Shown here one piece after another: positions 1 to 9,266 of a stretch of DNA of 64,000 nt. Origin of the DNA: Phycisphaerae bacterium. Its GTDB lineage: Bacteria; Planctomycetota; Phycisphaerae; Phycisphaerales; SM1A02. The stretch is taken from assembly GCA_016795035.1 (NCBI GenBank), contig JAEUIT010000077.1, positions 1-64,000 on the forward strand, in the 5' to 3' direction. Made by a program: the position numbers and the translations under genes. Every line of letters starts with the position of its first letter. Positions within the stretch are counted from its first letter, which is position 1. Below the pieces are notes generated by a model, which did not search any database, had not been told where the DNA came from, and saw nothing but the letters and a program-made list of their open reading frames with translations.

Positions 1-12
1 GACTCCGAGATC

Positions 13-300
13 ATGGACGCGCGGCGGCGCGACGTCGGGGCGCGATACTCGCGGCCGCTCTTTCTTCTGGCGATCCTCGGGCCGGGGATCTTCCTTCTCG
101 CGGCGCTTCTCGCGCCGGTCCTTCCGCGCTCGTCGAGGCCCATGGAGATCGTGGCCGGCTGTGCCTCGCTGAGCTTCATCGTGTCGCCGCTCGCCGCACT
201 CATCGCGGTGATGCAGGATTCGTCGCGGCGAAACTGGATCGCGCTCGGACTCAATGTCGTGATGTGGTCCGTGATCCTCGTGGCGACCGCGATTCGATGA
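13..300 (+). CDS. small membrane protein of unknown function
   Basis: A 95-residue protein starting at the first ATG in the window; the true start could lie upstream, outside the window. It has three hydrophobic stretches (about residues 15-36, 45-66 and 75-94) separated by short charged loops, so it is predicted to be an inner-membrane protein. The N-terminal dozen residues are rich in Arg and Asp, and the second loop holds an SSRR stretch. I do not recognise the family. Third codon positions are strongly G/C, as in the neighbouring real genes, which supports translation. Confidence 0.55.
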   Translation: MDARRRDVGARYSRPLFLLAILGPGIFLLAALLAPVLPRSSRPMEIVAGCASLSFIVSPLAALIAVMQDSSRRNWIALGLNVVMWSVILVATAIR

Positions 301-344
301 CACGGGGCGACCCGCAACGTGGGCAGTGGCGCCTCGCGATCGAC

Positions 345-845
345 TCATGACGACGCAGGACGTTCACTCGTCTCGTCGTCCGGCAGGAGGCGAGCACGTT
401 CCTCAGGCGTCGGCACGGGGCAGTGGTCGGGGCGTTGGTCGATGCGGCCGAACCAGCGATAGCGGTTCCGCGCGACGTAGCGATAGAGCCCGTCCCGGAC
501 CGCGCGGGGGATGAGGCGGAAGACGCCGGCGAGGGAATAGGGAAAGCCGAGGCGCCGCGCGATCGCGAGAATCGCGTCCGACTCGACGTGGACGCGGCCG
601 CCGTCGATGACGACGACCGAGTCGGGCAGGGCGGCCGGCGCGGGCGCGTTGCCGGTCGCGGCCACCATCCGCTCGAAGGTCCGTGACCCGAGGGTGCCGT
701 AGCGGAGCCGTTGGCGACGGTCGAGACGGACGAGGAGCTTCACCGACCGAAGGCAGAGGAGGCAGCTCCCGTCGATGAAGACGGCCGCGCACCCGTCGAG
801 GTCGTCGGCGGATTCGGGCGGGGAGGTGTCATCGCTCCTGGACAC
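345..845 (-). CDS. DCC family thiol-disulfide oxidoreductase-like protein (DUF393)
   Basis: A 166-residue protein of the DCC family, small thioredoxin-fold-like proteins named for an Asp-x-x-Cys-x-x-Cys signature. The signature is visible as DGSCLLC near residues 25-31, with Cys28 and Cys31. The family is predicted to be redox active but the substrate is unknown. The start is a GTG at 845 with no convincing ribosome binding site, so the first 15-20 residues, which are acidic and low in complexity, may not be translated. It is transcribed divergently from mraY. Confidence 0.8.
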   Translation of the reverse strand: MSRSDDTSPPESADDLDGCAAVFIDGSCLLCLRSVKLLVRLDRRQRLRYGTLGSRTFERMVAATGNAPAPAALPDSVVVIDGGRVHVESDAILAIARRLGFPYSLAGVFRLIPRAVRDGLYRYVARNRYRWFGRIDQRPDHCPVPTPEERARLLPDDETSERPASS

Positions 846-1021
846 GCCCGAGACGCTATCCGGGAACGATGCCAGCGGCGCGGTCCGGTCGCGATCCCAC
901 CGGGACAGGAGACGGGTGGCGAGTCACGCTCTTCTTCGTTATCGCCCGCGGGAACGGACTGCCGATGATGGACGAACGAGGACGCGCCTGGCCTCCTCGG
1001 GGCTCGAACCGCACCGGCCGC

Positions 1022-2212
1022 ATGCTCTACATCCTCACCGACCGACTCCAGAACTGGCTCGACGACCTCGGCCTCCTGACCGTGATTCAGGTGTTCAAGC
1101 AGGTCCAGTTCCGCGCGTTCAGCGCGGTCTTGGTCGCCTTTGCGCTCGTCCTCATCTTCGGCAAGCCGGTGATCCGCTGGCTTCGGCACCAGAAGGTCGG
1201 CGACGCGCCGGAGTTCTACAACGCCCGCCTCAACGAGATGATGAAGGGGAAGTCGGGCACGCCGACGATGGGCGGCATCCTGATCGTCGGGTCGATCCTC
1301 GCGACGATCTTCCTCCTCTCCGACTTCGTCTATAGCCGCTACGTCCACCTCGCGGTGATCGTGATCCTCTGGCTCGCGGCGGTCGGAAGTTTCGACGACT
1401 GGCTGAAGCTCACCGCGGCGCGGCGCGGGCCGGGATCGCGCGAAGGCCTGTACGCCTGGGAGAAGCTCCTCTTCCAGCTCGGCCTTGCGGCGCTCGTGAG
1501 CTTCTTTCTCTATCGCCTTGGCGCCGATTCGGGCAGCACGGCGACGATGTCGCTCAACCTTCCGTTCCAGCGGACCTATGAACCCGCGCAGCGGATCGCC
1601 CAAGAGCTGTCGCAGCTCAATCCCGGCGTGCTCGTCCTCGGCGTCCTTCCCTTCGTCGTCATCGGCACGCTGTGCATCGCCGGCATGTCGAACGCGGTGA
1701 ACCTGACCGACGGCATGGACGGCCTCGCCGCGGGCACGATGACGATCGCCAGTTTCGTGATGATGGTCCTCTGCTACATCGCCGCCGAGCAGCGGGCCGC
1801 AAGCTGGCTGATGGTGCCGTATGTTCCCGGCGCGAACGAACTCATGGTCATCGCCGGCGCGATGGCGGGGGCGTGTCTCGGCTTCCTCTGGTTCAATTGC
1901 AATCCGGCGTCGGTCTTCATGGGCGACACCGGTTCGCTCAGCCTGGGCGGTCTCCTCGCCTATCTCGCAGTCGCGGTCCGTCAGGAGATCCTGCTCATCT
2001 TGTTCGGCGGGATCTTCGTGATGGAGATGGGAAGCGTGATCCTCCAGGTCTCGTACTTCAAGTGGACCGGCGGCAAGCGGATCTTCCGGTGCTCCCCGAT
2101 TCACCACCACTTCCACATGGGTGGCCTGAGCGAACTCCAGGTCGTCACGCGGTTCTGGATCGTCGCAACGATCTGCGGGATGCTGGCGCTCGTGTCGATC
2201 AAGCTGCGGTAG
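1022..2212 (+). CDS. mraY: phospho-N-acetylmuramoyl-pentapeptide transferase
   Basis: Transfers phospho-MurNAc-pentapeptide to undecaprenyl phosphate, making lipid I on the cytoplasmic face of the inner membrane. The 396-residue polytopic protein has the family signatures SFDDWLKL, NLTDGMDGLAAG, FMGDTGSLSLGG and PIHHHFHMGG. I chose the ATG at 1022 (MLYILTDRL) because the 50 residues upstream are Arg-rich and not conserved in type. The insert between the second and third signatures is longer than in E. coli (about 360 residues), as in other planctomycetes. The next gene downstream is a PBP2, so this is part of a cell-wall cluster, but without the usual mur genes. Confidence 0.96.
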   Translation: MLYILTDRLQNWLDDLGLLTVIQVFKQVQFRAFSAVLVAFALVLIFGKPVIRWLRHQKVGDAPEFYNARLNEMMKGKSGTPTMGGILIVGSILATIFLLSDFVYSRYVHLAVIVILWLAAVGSFDDWLKLTAARRGPGSREGLYAWEKLLFQLGLAALVSFFLYRLGADSGSTATMSLNLPFQRTYEPAQRIAQELSQLNPGVLVLGVLPFVVIGTLCIAGMSNAVNLTDGMDGLAAGTMTIASFVMMVLCYIAAEQRAASWLMVPYVPGANELMVIAGAMAGACLGFLWFNCNPASVFMGDTGSLSLGGLLAYLAVAVRQEILLILFGGIFVMEMGSVILQVSYFKWTGGKRIFRCSPIHHHFHMGGLSELQVVTRFWIVATICGMLALVSIKLR

Positions 2213-2215
2213 GAG

Positions 2216-2373
2216 AACGGGGAGTCAGGACTCAGGAGTCAGGAGTCAGGGAGAAGGGCACTACCCTCGGTCTGTGCTCGATGCATGTCTTCCACTGACT
2301 CCTCACTCCTGACTCCTGAATCCTCTTCCACCCTTGCTCCTTGCTCCTTGATCCTTGATCCTTTCTCCCCTCC
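2216..2373. repeat. short tandem repeats arranged as inverted arms
   Basis: Between mraY and the PBP2 gene. The left arm (2221-2251) is built of GGAGTCA heptamers; the right arm (2295-2326) is the complementary TGACTCC series. It is followed by repeats of TTGATCC and TTGCTCC (2334-2361) running up to the next start codon. The arms could fold into a long imperfect hairpin. Related elements lie at 24366-24540, 28276-28443, 30019-30100 and 32007-32100. Confidence 0.8.
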
Positions 2374-4686
2374 ATGCCCTCCCTCGGCCTCTTCCACCGG
2401 CGCATCCTTCTCCTCGTGGCGCTCGTCACGGGCGTGACGATGCTGCTCGGCGCGCAGCTCCTGCGGCTCTCGATCCTCGAGGGCAGCGAGCACTCGCGGC
2501 AGACCGAGACGTATCTGCGGCGGAAGACGTTCCTTCCCTTCGTGCGCGGCTCGATCCTCGATCGCCGCGGCGAGACCCTCGCGGCCGACCGCGCGAGTTG
2601 GGACGTGCAGGTCGAGTACTCCCTGATCGCCGGCCGCTGGGCCCCGGCGCAGGCGCGGAAGAAGGCGGCGAAGGAGTTGGGACCGTCGGCGTGGGCGAAA
2701 CTCTCGCGCGACGGACGGCGCGAGGCGACCGAAGCGCGGCTGCATGACTACGAGGTCGAAGTCGAGCGGATCTACGACGCGCTCTGTCAGGCGGGCGGAT
2801 TCGACCGCGCCGAACTCGCGAGGCGTTTCGACGAAATCCTGAGCCGCGTCGCGCCGCGCGTCGAGGCGTATCGCGAACGCCAGCGAAAGCTGCAGGACGC
2901 GAAGATCGCCGCGGGCGAGACGCCGACGATCGTCGCCGAAGACGAACTCATCACCGAGCAGGACATCCCGCACACGATCCTCGCCGACGTCGACGACGCC
3001 ACGGCGTTTCGCTTTCAGGCGCTCGCCGACGAACTGCCCGACACCGTCTCGGTCGTGCCGGCGACGCGGCGCATCCGACCGTGGAATGACGTCGAACTCT
3101 CGGTCGACCGCTCGCACTTGCCGGGGCCGCTCGCCAACCCGAAGCCGCTCACGATGACGCTCGCGGGCGTCGCCGACCACATCCTCGGCTCGACGCGCAC
3201 GAGCGTCTTCGCCGAGGATCTCGCGCGGCGGCCCTTCCTCGATCCGACGACCGGCGAGGTGCACGACCTCGGCGGCTATCGCGTCGATCGCGACCTCGTC
3301 GGCGCCCGCGGCCTCGAGCGCGCGTTCGAGGATCGGCTGCGCGGTGTGCGCGGCACCGTCGAACGCAACCTCGAGTCGGGCGCCGTCTCGCGCACGGAAG
3401 CGGTGCAGGGCGAGGACGTCCGCTGCACGCTCGACATTCGGCTGCAGGCGCGGGTGCAGGCTGCGCTCGAACCGGCGCTCGGCCTCGCGAAGATCCAGCA
3501 GTGGCAACGCGGTTGGACGCCGGACGGCGAACCCAAGGGCGGGCCGCTCCCGAACGGCTGGGAATTGAACGGCGCCGCGGTCGTCCTCGACGTCGCGACC
3601 GGCGACATCCTCGCGATGGTCAGTACGCCCACCTTGGCGGAAGCCTCCGAGATGACGGCCGCCGAGCGCCGGGCCGAAGGCGCCGACGTGAATAAGCCGG
3701 TCGAGGGCGTCTATCCGCCGGGCTCGATCGTGAAGCCCCTGATGTACGCGGGCGCCGTGACGTCGGGCGCGGTCGAACTCGACGCGGTCATCGAGTGCAA
3801 GGGCCACTTCTTCGAGAACGTGACGACGAGCGCGCGGTGCTGGATCTGGCGACCCGAAGAGGGGCGCACGCAGACGCACGGACCGCTGCGCGTCGAAGAG
3901 GCGATCGCGCGAAGCTGCAACATCTTCTTCTACACCGTCGCGTCAAGGCTCGGCATGGCCAACGTCGTCGAGTGGTATCGCCGCTACGGCGTCGGCGAAC
4001 CGTTCGACACGGGGCTTCTCGTCGAGCGCGACGGCACCGACGGGCGCATCCGCTTCGAAGGCGAAGCCGCGGGCATCGTGCCGAGCGAGAAGGACATCGC
4101 GGCGCTCCGCACGTCGGGCGATCGGTCGGCGCCGATCTTCCTCGGCATCGGCCAAGGGCCGGTCGCGTGGACGCCGCTCCACGCGGCCCAGGCCTACGCG
4201 ACGCTCGCCCGCAACGGCAAGGTCATTCGGCCGTCCCTCATCTACGACCGCGACGACCGCGGCACGCCGGTGCGCGATCTCGCGCTCGATCGCCGCGCGG
4301 TCGCGAAGGCGCTCGAAGGCTTGCGCCAATCGATCGCCGAGAGTTACGGCACCGGCAACCATCTCACGCTCGAGAATGGCGTGCAGGAGCCGCTCGTGTC
4401 GGTGCCGGGCGTGCGCGTTTGGGGCAAGACCGGCACCGCGCAGGCGCCGCCGCTCCTGCTGCACGCCCGCCGCGACGGCGCGCCCGACGCGCGGGTGATG
4501 ACCGATCACGCGTGGTTCGTCGGCCTCGTCGCGCCGGAAGGGGAGTCGACGCCGCGCTACGCGATCGCCGTGATCATCGAGTACGGCGGATCGGGCGGGA
4601 AGACGGCGGGGCCGGTCGCGGCCGAGATCGCCCGCGCGCTCGTGGCCGAGGGCTACCTCGATCCGTCGAAGAAAGGCGCGTCGTGA
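2374..4686 (+). CDS. mrdA: penicillin-binding protein 2 (peptidoglycan D,D-transpeptidase)
   Basis: Class B PBP that cross-links peptidoglycan during elongation, partner of RodA. The 770-residue protein starts with one membrane anchor (about residues 8-28), followed by a PBP dimerisation domain and a C-terminal transpeptidase. Catalytic motifs are visible: S451-I-V-K454, S514-C-N516 and K685-T-G-T-A. It is longer than the usual 630 residues, with an expanded region of about 120 residues around 80-230 containing charged, helical sequence. The start codon directly follows the CT-rich repeat block, with no Shine-Dalgarno sequence. rodA follows with a 4-nt stop/start overlap, so the two are co-translated. 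It could be FtsI, but the RodA pairing favours PBP2. Confidence 0.92.
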   Translation: MPSLGLFHRRILLLVALVTGVTMLLGAQLLRLSILEGSEHSRQTETYLRRKTFLPFVRGSILDRRGETLAADRASWDVQVEYSLIAGRWAPAQARKKAAKELGPSAWAKLSRDGRREATEARLHDYEVEVERIYDALCQAGGFDRAELARRFDEILSRVAPRVEAYRERQRKLQDAKIAAGETPTIVAEDELITEQDIPHTILADVDDATAFRFQALADELPDTVSVVPATRRIRPWNDVELSVDRSHLPGPLANPKPLTMTLAGVADHILGSTRTSVFAEDLARRPFLDPTTGEVHDLGGYRVDRDLVGARGLERAFEDRLRGVRGTVERNLESGAVSRTEAVQGEDVRCTLDIRLQARVQAALEPALGLAKIQQWQRGWTPDGEPKGGPLPNGWELNGAAVVLDVATGDILAMVSTPTLAEASEMTAAERRAEGADVNKPVEGVYPPGSIVKPLMYAGAVTSGAVELDAVIECKGHFFENVTTSARCWIWRPEEGRTQTHGPLRVEEAIARSCNIFFYTVASRLGMANVVEWYRRYGVGEPFDTGLLVERDGTDGRIRFEGEAAGIVPSEKDIAALRTSGDRSAPIFLGIGQGPVAWTPLHAAQAYATLARNGKVIRPSLIYDRDDRGTPVRDLALDRRAVAKALEGLRQSIAESYGTGNHLTLENGVQEPLVSVPGVRVWGKTGTAQAPPLLLHARRDGAPDARVMTDHAWFVGLVAPEGESTPRYAIAVIIEYGGSGGKTAGPVAAEIARALVAEGYLDPSKKGAS

Positions 4687-5906
4687 GCGCGCACGCGGCG
4701 CCCTCGGGGATTCCGGAGCGGAGCGGGCGCACGCGCTGGCGCGCCGACCAACTTCACGGCGAGCAGGCCGAACCGCGGGCGCGCACAACGCTGTGGTGGA
4801 CGCCCGCATGGCTCTCGCTCGGCGCCGGGCTCTTTCTCTCGCTCGTGGGCGTCCTGGCGATCAGTACGACGCGGCCCGATCACGCGCTGCGGCAACTCGC
4901 CTTCCTCGTGATCGGCATGGCGGCCGCGGCGGTCGTCGCGCTTCCGCATTGGAAGCACATCCGCCGCATGCTGTCGGTGCTCCTCGTCGTCTCGGCGTGT
5001 CTTCTCGTCTTCGTCCTGATTCCGTGGGTGCCGGAGTCGATCGTGCGGCCCCGCAACGGCGCGCGGGCGTGGATCGCGCTCGGCCCCGTCGACTTCCAGC
5101 CCTCCGAACTCGCGAAGACCGTCTACATCCTCGCGCTCGCGGCGTGGCTCTCGTCGACGCGCATCCACCAAACGCTCCGCGGATTCGTCGCGGTGATCGG
5201 CGTGACGCTCGTTCCGATCGCGCTCATCCTTCTCGAACCCGATCTCGGAAGCGCGCTTCTCTTCCTTCCCACCACGGCGGCGATGCTCATCGTTGCAGGC
5301 GCGAAGAAGCGGCACGTGATCCTCTCGATCGCGCTCGGCCTCGCGTTCGTGCCGATCGCGTACGGGTTCCTCCTCAAGAATTACCAGCGCGCCCGCATCG
5401 ACGCGATCCTCGCGCAGATCGCCGGCGACACCCGCTTCGAGAAGTCTGAGGGCTTCCAAGGCTGGCGTGCGATGCGCCTCGTCGGTTCGGGCGGCGTCTT
5501 CGGCGTGGGCGAGGAGCACGCGCGGGCGCTCGTCGTCTTCAACGCGCTGCCCGAAGAGCACAACGACATGATCTTCGCGGTCGTCTGCTGCCGGTGGGGC
5601 GTCGCGGGCGGCTTCGCGGTGTGGATCGCGTACGGCGTGTTCGTCCTGGGCGGCGTCCTGACCGCGGCGATCCATCGCGACCCCTTCGCGAAGTTGAGCG
5701 CCGTCGGCATCGTGGCGATCGCCTTCTCGCAGATGACGATCAACACCGGCATGACGATCGGCCTCCTGCCGATCACCGGCATCACGTTGCCGTTCGTGAG
5801 TTACGGCGGCTCGAGCCTCGTCGCCAGTTGGATCAACCTCGGGCTTCTCATGAATATCGGCCTGCGCAAGGCGAAACTCGGCGATCGGAGTTACCTCGAT
5901 GAGTGA
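4683..5906 (+). CDS. rodA: peptidoglycan glycosyltransferase RodA (SEDS family)
   Basis: SEDS-family membrane enzyme polymerising lipid II, working with PBP2. A GTG at 4683 overlaps the PBP2 stop codon (GTGA) and gives 407 residues; in-frame sequence upstream is the PBP2 gene read in another frame and is not real. About ten membrane segments are visible. Family hallmarks include ARAWIALGPVDFQPSELAK, LILLEPDLGSALLF, the EEHNDMIFAV segment and LPITGITLPFVSYGGSS. The N-terminal 35 residues are charged and cytoplasmic. The stop overlaps the start of rsmG by 8 nt. Confidence 0.94.
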   Translation: MSAHAAPSGIPERSGRTRWRADQLHGEQAEPRARTTLWWTPAWLSLGAGLFLSLVGVLAISTTRPDHALRQLAFLVIGMAAAAVVALPHWKHIRRMLSVLLVVSACLLVFVLIPWVPESIVRPRNGARAWIALGPVDFQPSELAKTVYILALAAWLSSTRIHQTLRGFVAVIGVTLVPIALILLEPDLGSALLFLPTTAAMLIVAGAKKRHVILSIALGLAFVPIAYGFLLKNYQRARIDAILAQIAGDTRFEKSEGFQGWRAMRLVGSGGVFGVGEEHARALVVFNALPEEHNDMIFAVVCCRWGVAGGFAVWIAYGVFVLGGVLTAAIHRDPFAKLSAVGIVAIAFSQMTINTGMTIGLLPITGITLPFVSYGGSSLVASWINLGLLMNIGLRKAKLGDRSYLDE

Positions 5907-6714
5907 TGCACCTGGTCGCCCCGCGGAGCCGGAGGATCGCGGACCGCTGTTCGACGCGACGCTTTCCACGTTGCAGCCGTCGCAGGCCTTTCTCGACGCC
6001 TGCGGCGACGCGGCGATCGCCTTCGAAGGCGACGACCTCGCGCGGCTCGGCCGCTATCTCGCGTTCCTCCGCGACGCGAACGCGAAGATCAACCTCACGA
6101 CGATCGTCGACCCCGACGAGATGTGGCTGCGTCACATCTACGACAGCCTCACGCTCCTGCCGTTCGTCGCGTCGTACGAGCGCGAGGACGGGACCGACGG
6201 CCCGGTCACGCTCCTCGACGTCGGCACCGGCGGCGGGCTTCCCGGGCTGCCGCTCGCGATCGTCCTGCCCGACGTGCGCGTGACGCTTCTCGAAGCCACG
6301 GGCAAGAAGGTGCGATTCCTGAGTGCGGTGACTGCGGCGCTCGGACTCGCGAACGTGCGCGTCGTCCAGGCGCGCGCGGAGGACGCGGGCCGCGATCGCG
6401 TCGAGCATCGCGAGCGCTACGACCTCGTCACCAGCCGCGCGGTCGGCCCGCTCGCGACGCTTGCCGAGCTCACCGTGCCGTTCGCGCGGGTCGGCGGGCT
6501 CGTCCTTGCGATCAAGGGGGAGCGAGCCGACGCGGAGATCGTCGAAGCGAAGGCCGCGCTGCATGCGCTGCACGCGCACGTGCGCGAGCCGCTGCGCACG
6601 CCGACCGGCACAATCGTGCCGATCCTCAAGCAGCGCTCGACACCGAAGATGTATCCCCGCCGCGCGGGCGAGCCCAAGCGGTCGCCGATCGGCGGTCGGC
6701 TGCGCGACGACTGA
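5899..6714 (+). CDS. rsmG: 16S rRNA (guanine527-N7)-methyltransferase
   Basis: AdoMet-dependent enzyme methylating N7 of G527 in 16S rRNA. The 271-residue protein has the Rossmann methyltransferase motif LLDVGTGGGLPGLPLA, followed by the acidic end of strand 2 (LLEATGKKVRFL) and the SRAVGPLATLAEL segment typical of RsmG. It is some 40 residues longer than the E. coli protein, with extra sequence at both ends. The gene overlaps the end of rodA by 8 nt, suggesting one transcript from mraY or PBP2 to here. It converges with the FG-GAP gene 9 bp downstream. Confidence 0.95.
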   Translation: MSDAPGRPAEPEDRGPLFDATLSTLQPSQAFLDACGDAAIAFEGDDLARLGRYLAFLRDANAKINLTTIVDPDEMWLRHIYDSLTLLPFVASYEREDGTDGPVTLLDVGTGGGLPGLPLAIVLPDVRVTLLEATGKKVRFLSAVTAALGLANVRVVQARAEDAGRDRVEHRERYDLVTSRAVGPLATLAELTVPFARVGGLVLAIKGERADAEIVEAKAALHALHAHVREPLRTPTGTIVPILKQRSTPKMYPRRAGEPKRSPIGGRLRDD

Positions 6715-6723
6715 GCGCGGAGG

Positions 6724-8601
6724 TCAGCCCCAAACGCCGAGCAGCATGCCGAGGTCGGTCGCGCCGACCGCGCCGCTGCCGTCGAGGTCGCAGAGCTGAT
6801 TCGGCACGCCCCACGCACCGAGCATGATGCCGAGGTCGGTCGGGCCGACGATGCCGTCACCGTCGAAGTCGCTCGCCTTATGGCGGAACGCAAAGTCGTC
6901 GGCGCCGTCGATGTCGGAGTCGCCGTCAAAGTCCATCATCTCGCAGCCTTCGACGAAGCCCTCGAGGACGCACGCGTCGAACGTCGCGCGATCGATCGCG
7001 GTGATCGCTCCGTCGCCGTCGACGTCGCCGAGGCGCGACGGCGGGTAGAGCCGCCAATGGCCGCCGGCCGGGAGGTTTCGGAACGTGCGAACCACGTTGC
7101 CGGCGGGACCCCGCGGCCAGTGCATCTCGAGTTGGGCGAGCGCGGTTCGCGACCCGAGGCCGATGTGCATGTCGGTCGTCGTGTGGCCGAGATAGCTGCG
7201 GCCGCCGCTCCAGACGTCGCGGAAGATCGGCGACGAGCTCTGGTCGAGCCAGACGTGCGCCCAGCCGCCGACCGCGAAGCGATTGGTGGCCTCGCCGACC
7301 GGCCGCGCCTTGAGCGCGTGGTTCACCGACTCCGAGTGGTTGACGTAGAGGAGCGCGTTCGATCCGAGATCGCCGACGAGGAGGTCGAGGTCGCCGTCGC
7401 CGTCGATGTCCGCGACGCTCGAGCACCACGAGTAGTTCCGGCTGCCAGGAACGCCGGCGAGGATTCCGTAGTCGACCGCGGGCGGCGAGCCGGGATTGAT
7501 GAAGAGGTTGTTCGTCGCGAACTGGTTGTTGACGTAAAGGTCGAGCGTGCCGTCGTTGTTGGCGTCGAACATCTCGCAGCCCCATCCCGACGCGAAGACC
7601 TCGACATCCCAGAGCACCTGGCCCTGCGTGAAGATCGAGTCGCTGTGGTTGAGGAGGAGCGGGTTCTGGCCAAGGAGCGGCTGGTTCGGCGACGGCAGAT
7701 TCGTCGTGTAGAAGTCCGGGTATCCGTTGCCGTCGAAGTCGCCGCTCGCAAGACCCATCGAGAAGAGCGCGACGCCCGCGCCCGACGTCGACGAGATCTC
7801 GACGAACGTGCCGTCGTCGTTTCGCCAAAGCTGATTGCCCTGGAAGAACGGCGGAAGTGAGCCGCGATCGTTCGAGACGTAGAGATCCTGGTCGCCGTCG
7901 AGATCGATGTCGGTCCACGTGCCCGTGAAGGAGTACGCCGGATCGAGGAAGCCTGGAATCGTGCTCGAGATGTTCGTGAAGACGCCGCCGCCGTCATTGC
8001 GGAACATCGCGCTCGGGATGTTCATCGGGGCGCCGCCCGCGTTGCGGTAGACCGCGATGTGCAGATCGAGATCGCCGTCGAAGTCGATGTCGGACCACGC
8101 CGATCCCTTTGCGACGCCGTTCGAGGTCGGCAGGCTCGGTCCCGTCATCACCGAGAACGTCCAGTCGCCGTTGTTGCGGTAGAGGCGACAGGTCTGTCCG
8201 ATCTGCGTGATGAAGATGTCGAGGTCGCCGTCGTTGTCGAAGTCCGCGGCGCTGAAGGCCGACTGCTTGGGAACCGATCCGATGCCGCAGGTGAAGGTGC
8301 GCGAGATGAAGTGGCCAGTGCCGTCATTCTCATAGACCGACACGATGAGATCCGTTCGCCCGAGAAGCACCGCGTCGGGATCGCCGTCGTTGTCGAGGTC
8401 CGCGAAGCCCGAGCCGAAGCCGTAGGTCCCGTAGAGCTGCGGCGTATCGACCCAGTGGATGAGTCCGCGCTCGACGGCCTCTTCCGTGAAGGGGAGGACG
8501 GAGTTGTCGCCCTGCGCGCGCGGCGTCGCGACGGCGCACAGGCACGCGACCAGCACGCTGGTCATGGTCGTCGTTCGCATGGAGCACACCCCCTTGCGCA
8601 T
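6724..8601 (-). CDS. secreted CRTAC1-like protein: FG-GAP/VCBS repeats, ASPIC/UnbV domain, dockerin-like C-terminus
   Basis: A 625-residue exported protein. The start at 8601 has a good ribosome binding site (GAGGAG, 8 nt spacing) and is followed by a signal peptide ending near the ATPRAQG stretch; an in-frame ATG at 8580 is the alternative. Six or more FG-GAP/VCBS repeats follow, with Ca-binding signatures such as DLDNDGDPDAVL and DFDNDGDLDIFI, forming a beta-propeller. An ASPIC/UnbV region comes next (NRFAVGGWAHVW to LEMHWPRG). The last 110 residues hold four EF-hand-like dockerin repeats ending DLGMLLGVWG. Likely a surface or secreted Ca-binding protein; the ligand is unknown. Confidence 0.88.
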   Translation of the reverse strand: MRKGVCSMRTTTMTSVLVACLCAVATPRAQGDNSVLPFTEEAVERGLIHWVDTPQLYGTYGFGSGFADLDNDGDPDAVLLGRTDLIVSVYENDGTGHFISRTFTCGIGSVPKQSAFSAADFDNDGDLDIFITQIGQTCRLYRNNGDWTFSVMTGPSLPTSNGVAKGSAWSDIDFDGDLDLHIAVYRNAGGAPMNIPSAMFRNDGGGVFTNISSTIPGFLDPAYSFTGTWTDIDLDGDQDLYVSNDRGSLPPFFQGNQLWRNDDGTFVEISSTSGAGVALFSMGLASGDFDGNGYPDFYTTNLPSPNQPLLGQNPLLLNHSDSIFTQGQVLWDVEVFASGWGCEMFDANNDGTLDLYVNNQFATNNLFINPGSPPAVDYGILAGVPGSRNYSWCSSVADIDGDGDLDLLVGDLGSNALLYVNHSESVNHALKARPVGEATNRFAVGGWAHVWLDQSSSPIFRDVWSGGRSYLGHTTTDMHIGLGSRTALAQLEMHWPRGPAGNVVRTFRNLPAGGHWRLYPPSRLGDVDGDGAITAIDRATFDACVLEGFVEGCEMMDFDGDSDIDGADDFAFRHKASDFDGDGIVGPTDLGIMLGAWGVPNQLCDLDGSGAVGATDLGMLLGVWG

Positions 8602-8801
8602 GCGTCTCTCTCCTCGAGTCACGGAGTCGTGCCGGCGCACGGGGCCCGAGCCCACCGTCGCCAGTCCTCGCAACCGACCGTCCGCCCTGAGCCGCTGAAG
8701 CGTCGCTGCGGTGGGGCGGTCGACACCGGATCTGGCTGCTTGCCAGATTCCCGAGTCTAACACCATCGTGGCGATTCACGAGGGAAGACCGCCGAGAATG
8801 C

Positions 8802-9266
8802 TCACGTTGCGCCGCGGAGAATCGGGCTTCCGTAGCGACCGCCCGCGAGTCCGATCACCTCGAAGAGGGAGGTCGCCACATAGGCCGGGGCACGATCCGA
8901 CGCGCGTTCGAAGCTGTCGCGGCATAGAAGGTCGACGCGCACGCCGCGCTCGCCTCGCACGTCGAGGGCGACCCAATCGCCAAAGCGCCGAAGGGTGGCG
9001 GTCGCGGTGACGGCGAGACGCTCGTCGGGCGCGGCTTCGTTGCGATCGCACGCGCCGCAATCGGGCTCGTCGGGCTTTGCCACGTAGGCGCGAAGAACGC
9101 CTGTGAGGCGATCCTCCGGTCCCGCCAACGACATCGTGAGGCGGAGCTCCGATTCGGCCGAACTCGTCGGCGCGACGGAAAGGACGTGCGTCGCGCACGG
9201 CCACGCGAGCGTGAGGTCGAGGCGCAGCGCGTTCGTCGTGCGAAGGTCAGGCATCGCTCGTGTCAT
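8802..9266 (-). CDS. hypothetical protein coupled to GbsR-type regulator
   Basis: A 154-residue soluble protein without recognisable family. Its ATG overlaps the stop codon of the upstream regulator gene by 4 nt (ATGA), so the two are translationally coupled and probably co-regulated. The sequence has alternating hydrophobic residues suggestive of a beta-rich fold, a segment with two Cys (DCGACDRNE, about residues 69-77) and one more Cys near residue 113. This could be a small lipid- or ligand-binding protein of the type often encoded beside MarR-like regulators, but that is inference from position only. Confidence 0.65.
   Translation of the reverse strand: MTRAMPDLRTTNALRLDLTLAWPCATHVLSVAPTSSAESELRLTMSLAGPEDRLTGVLRAYVAKPDEPDCGACDRNEAAPDERLAVTATATLRRFGDWVALDVRGERGVRVDLLCRDSFERASDRAPAYVATSLFEVIGLAGGRYGSPILRGAT

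Noticed and set aside
869..1021. N-terminal extension of mraY
   Set aside because: The 51 extra residues are Arg/Gly-rich with a second hydrophobic patch but do not match MraY; the family start fits ATG 1022.
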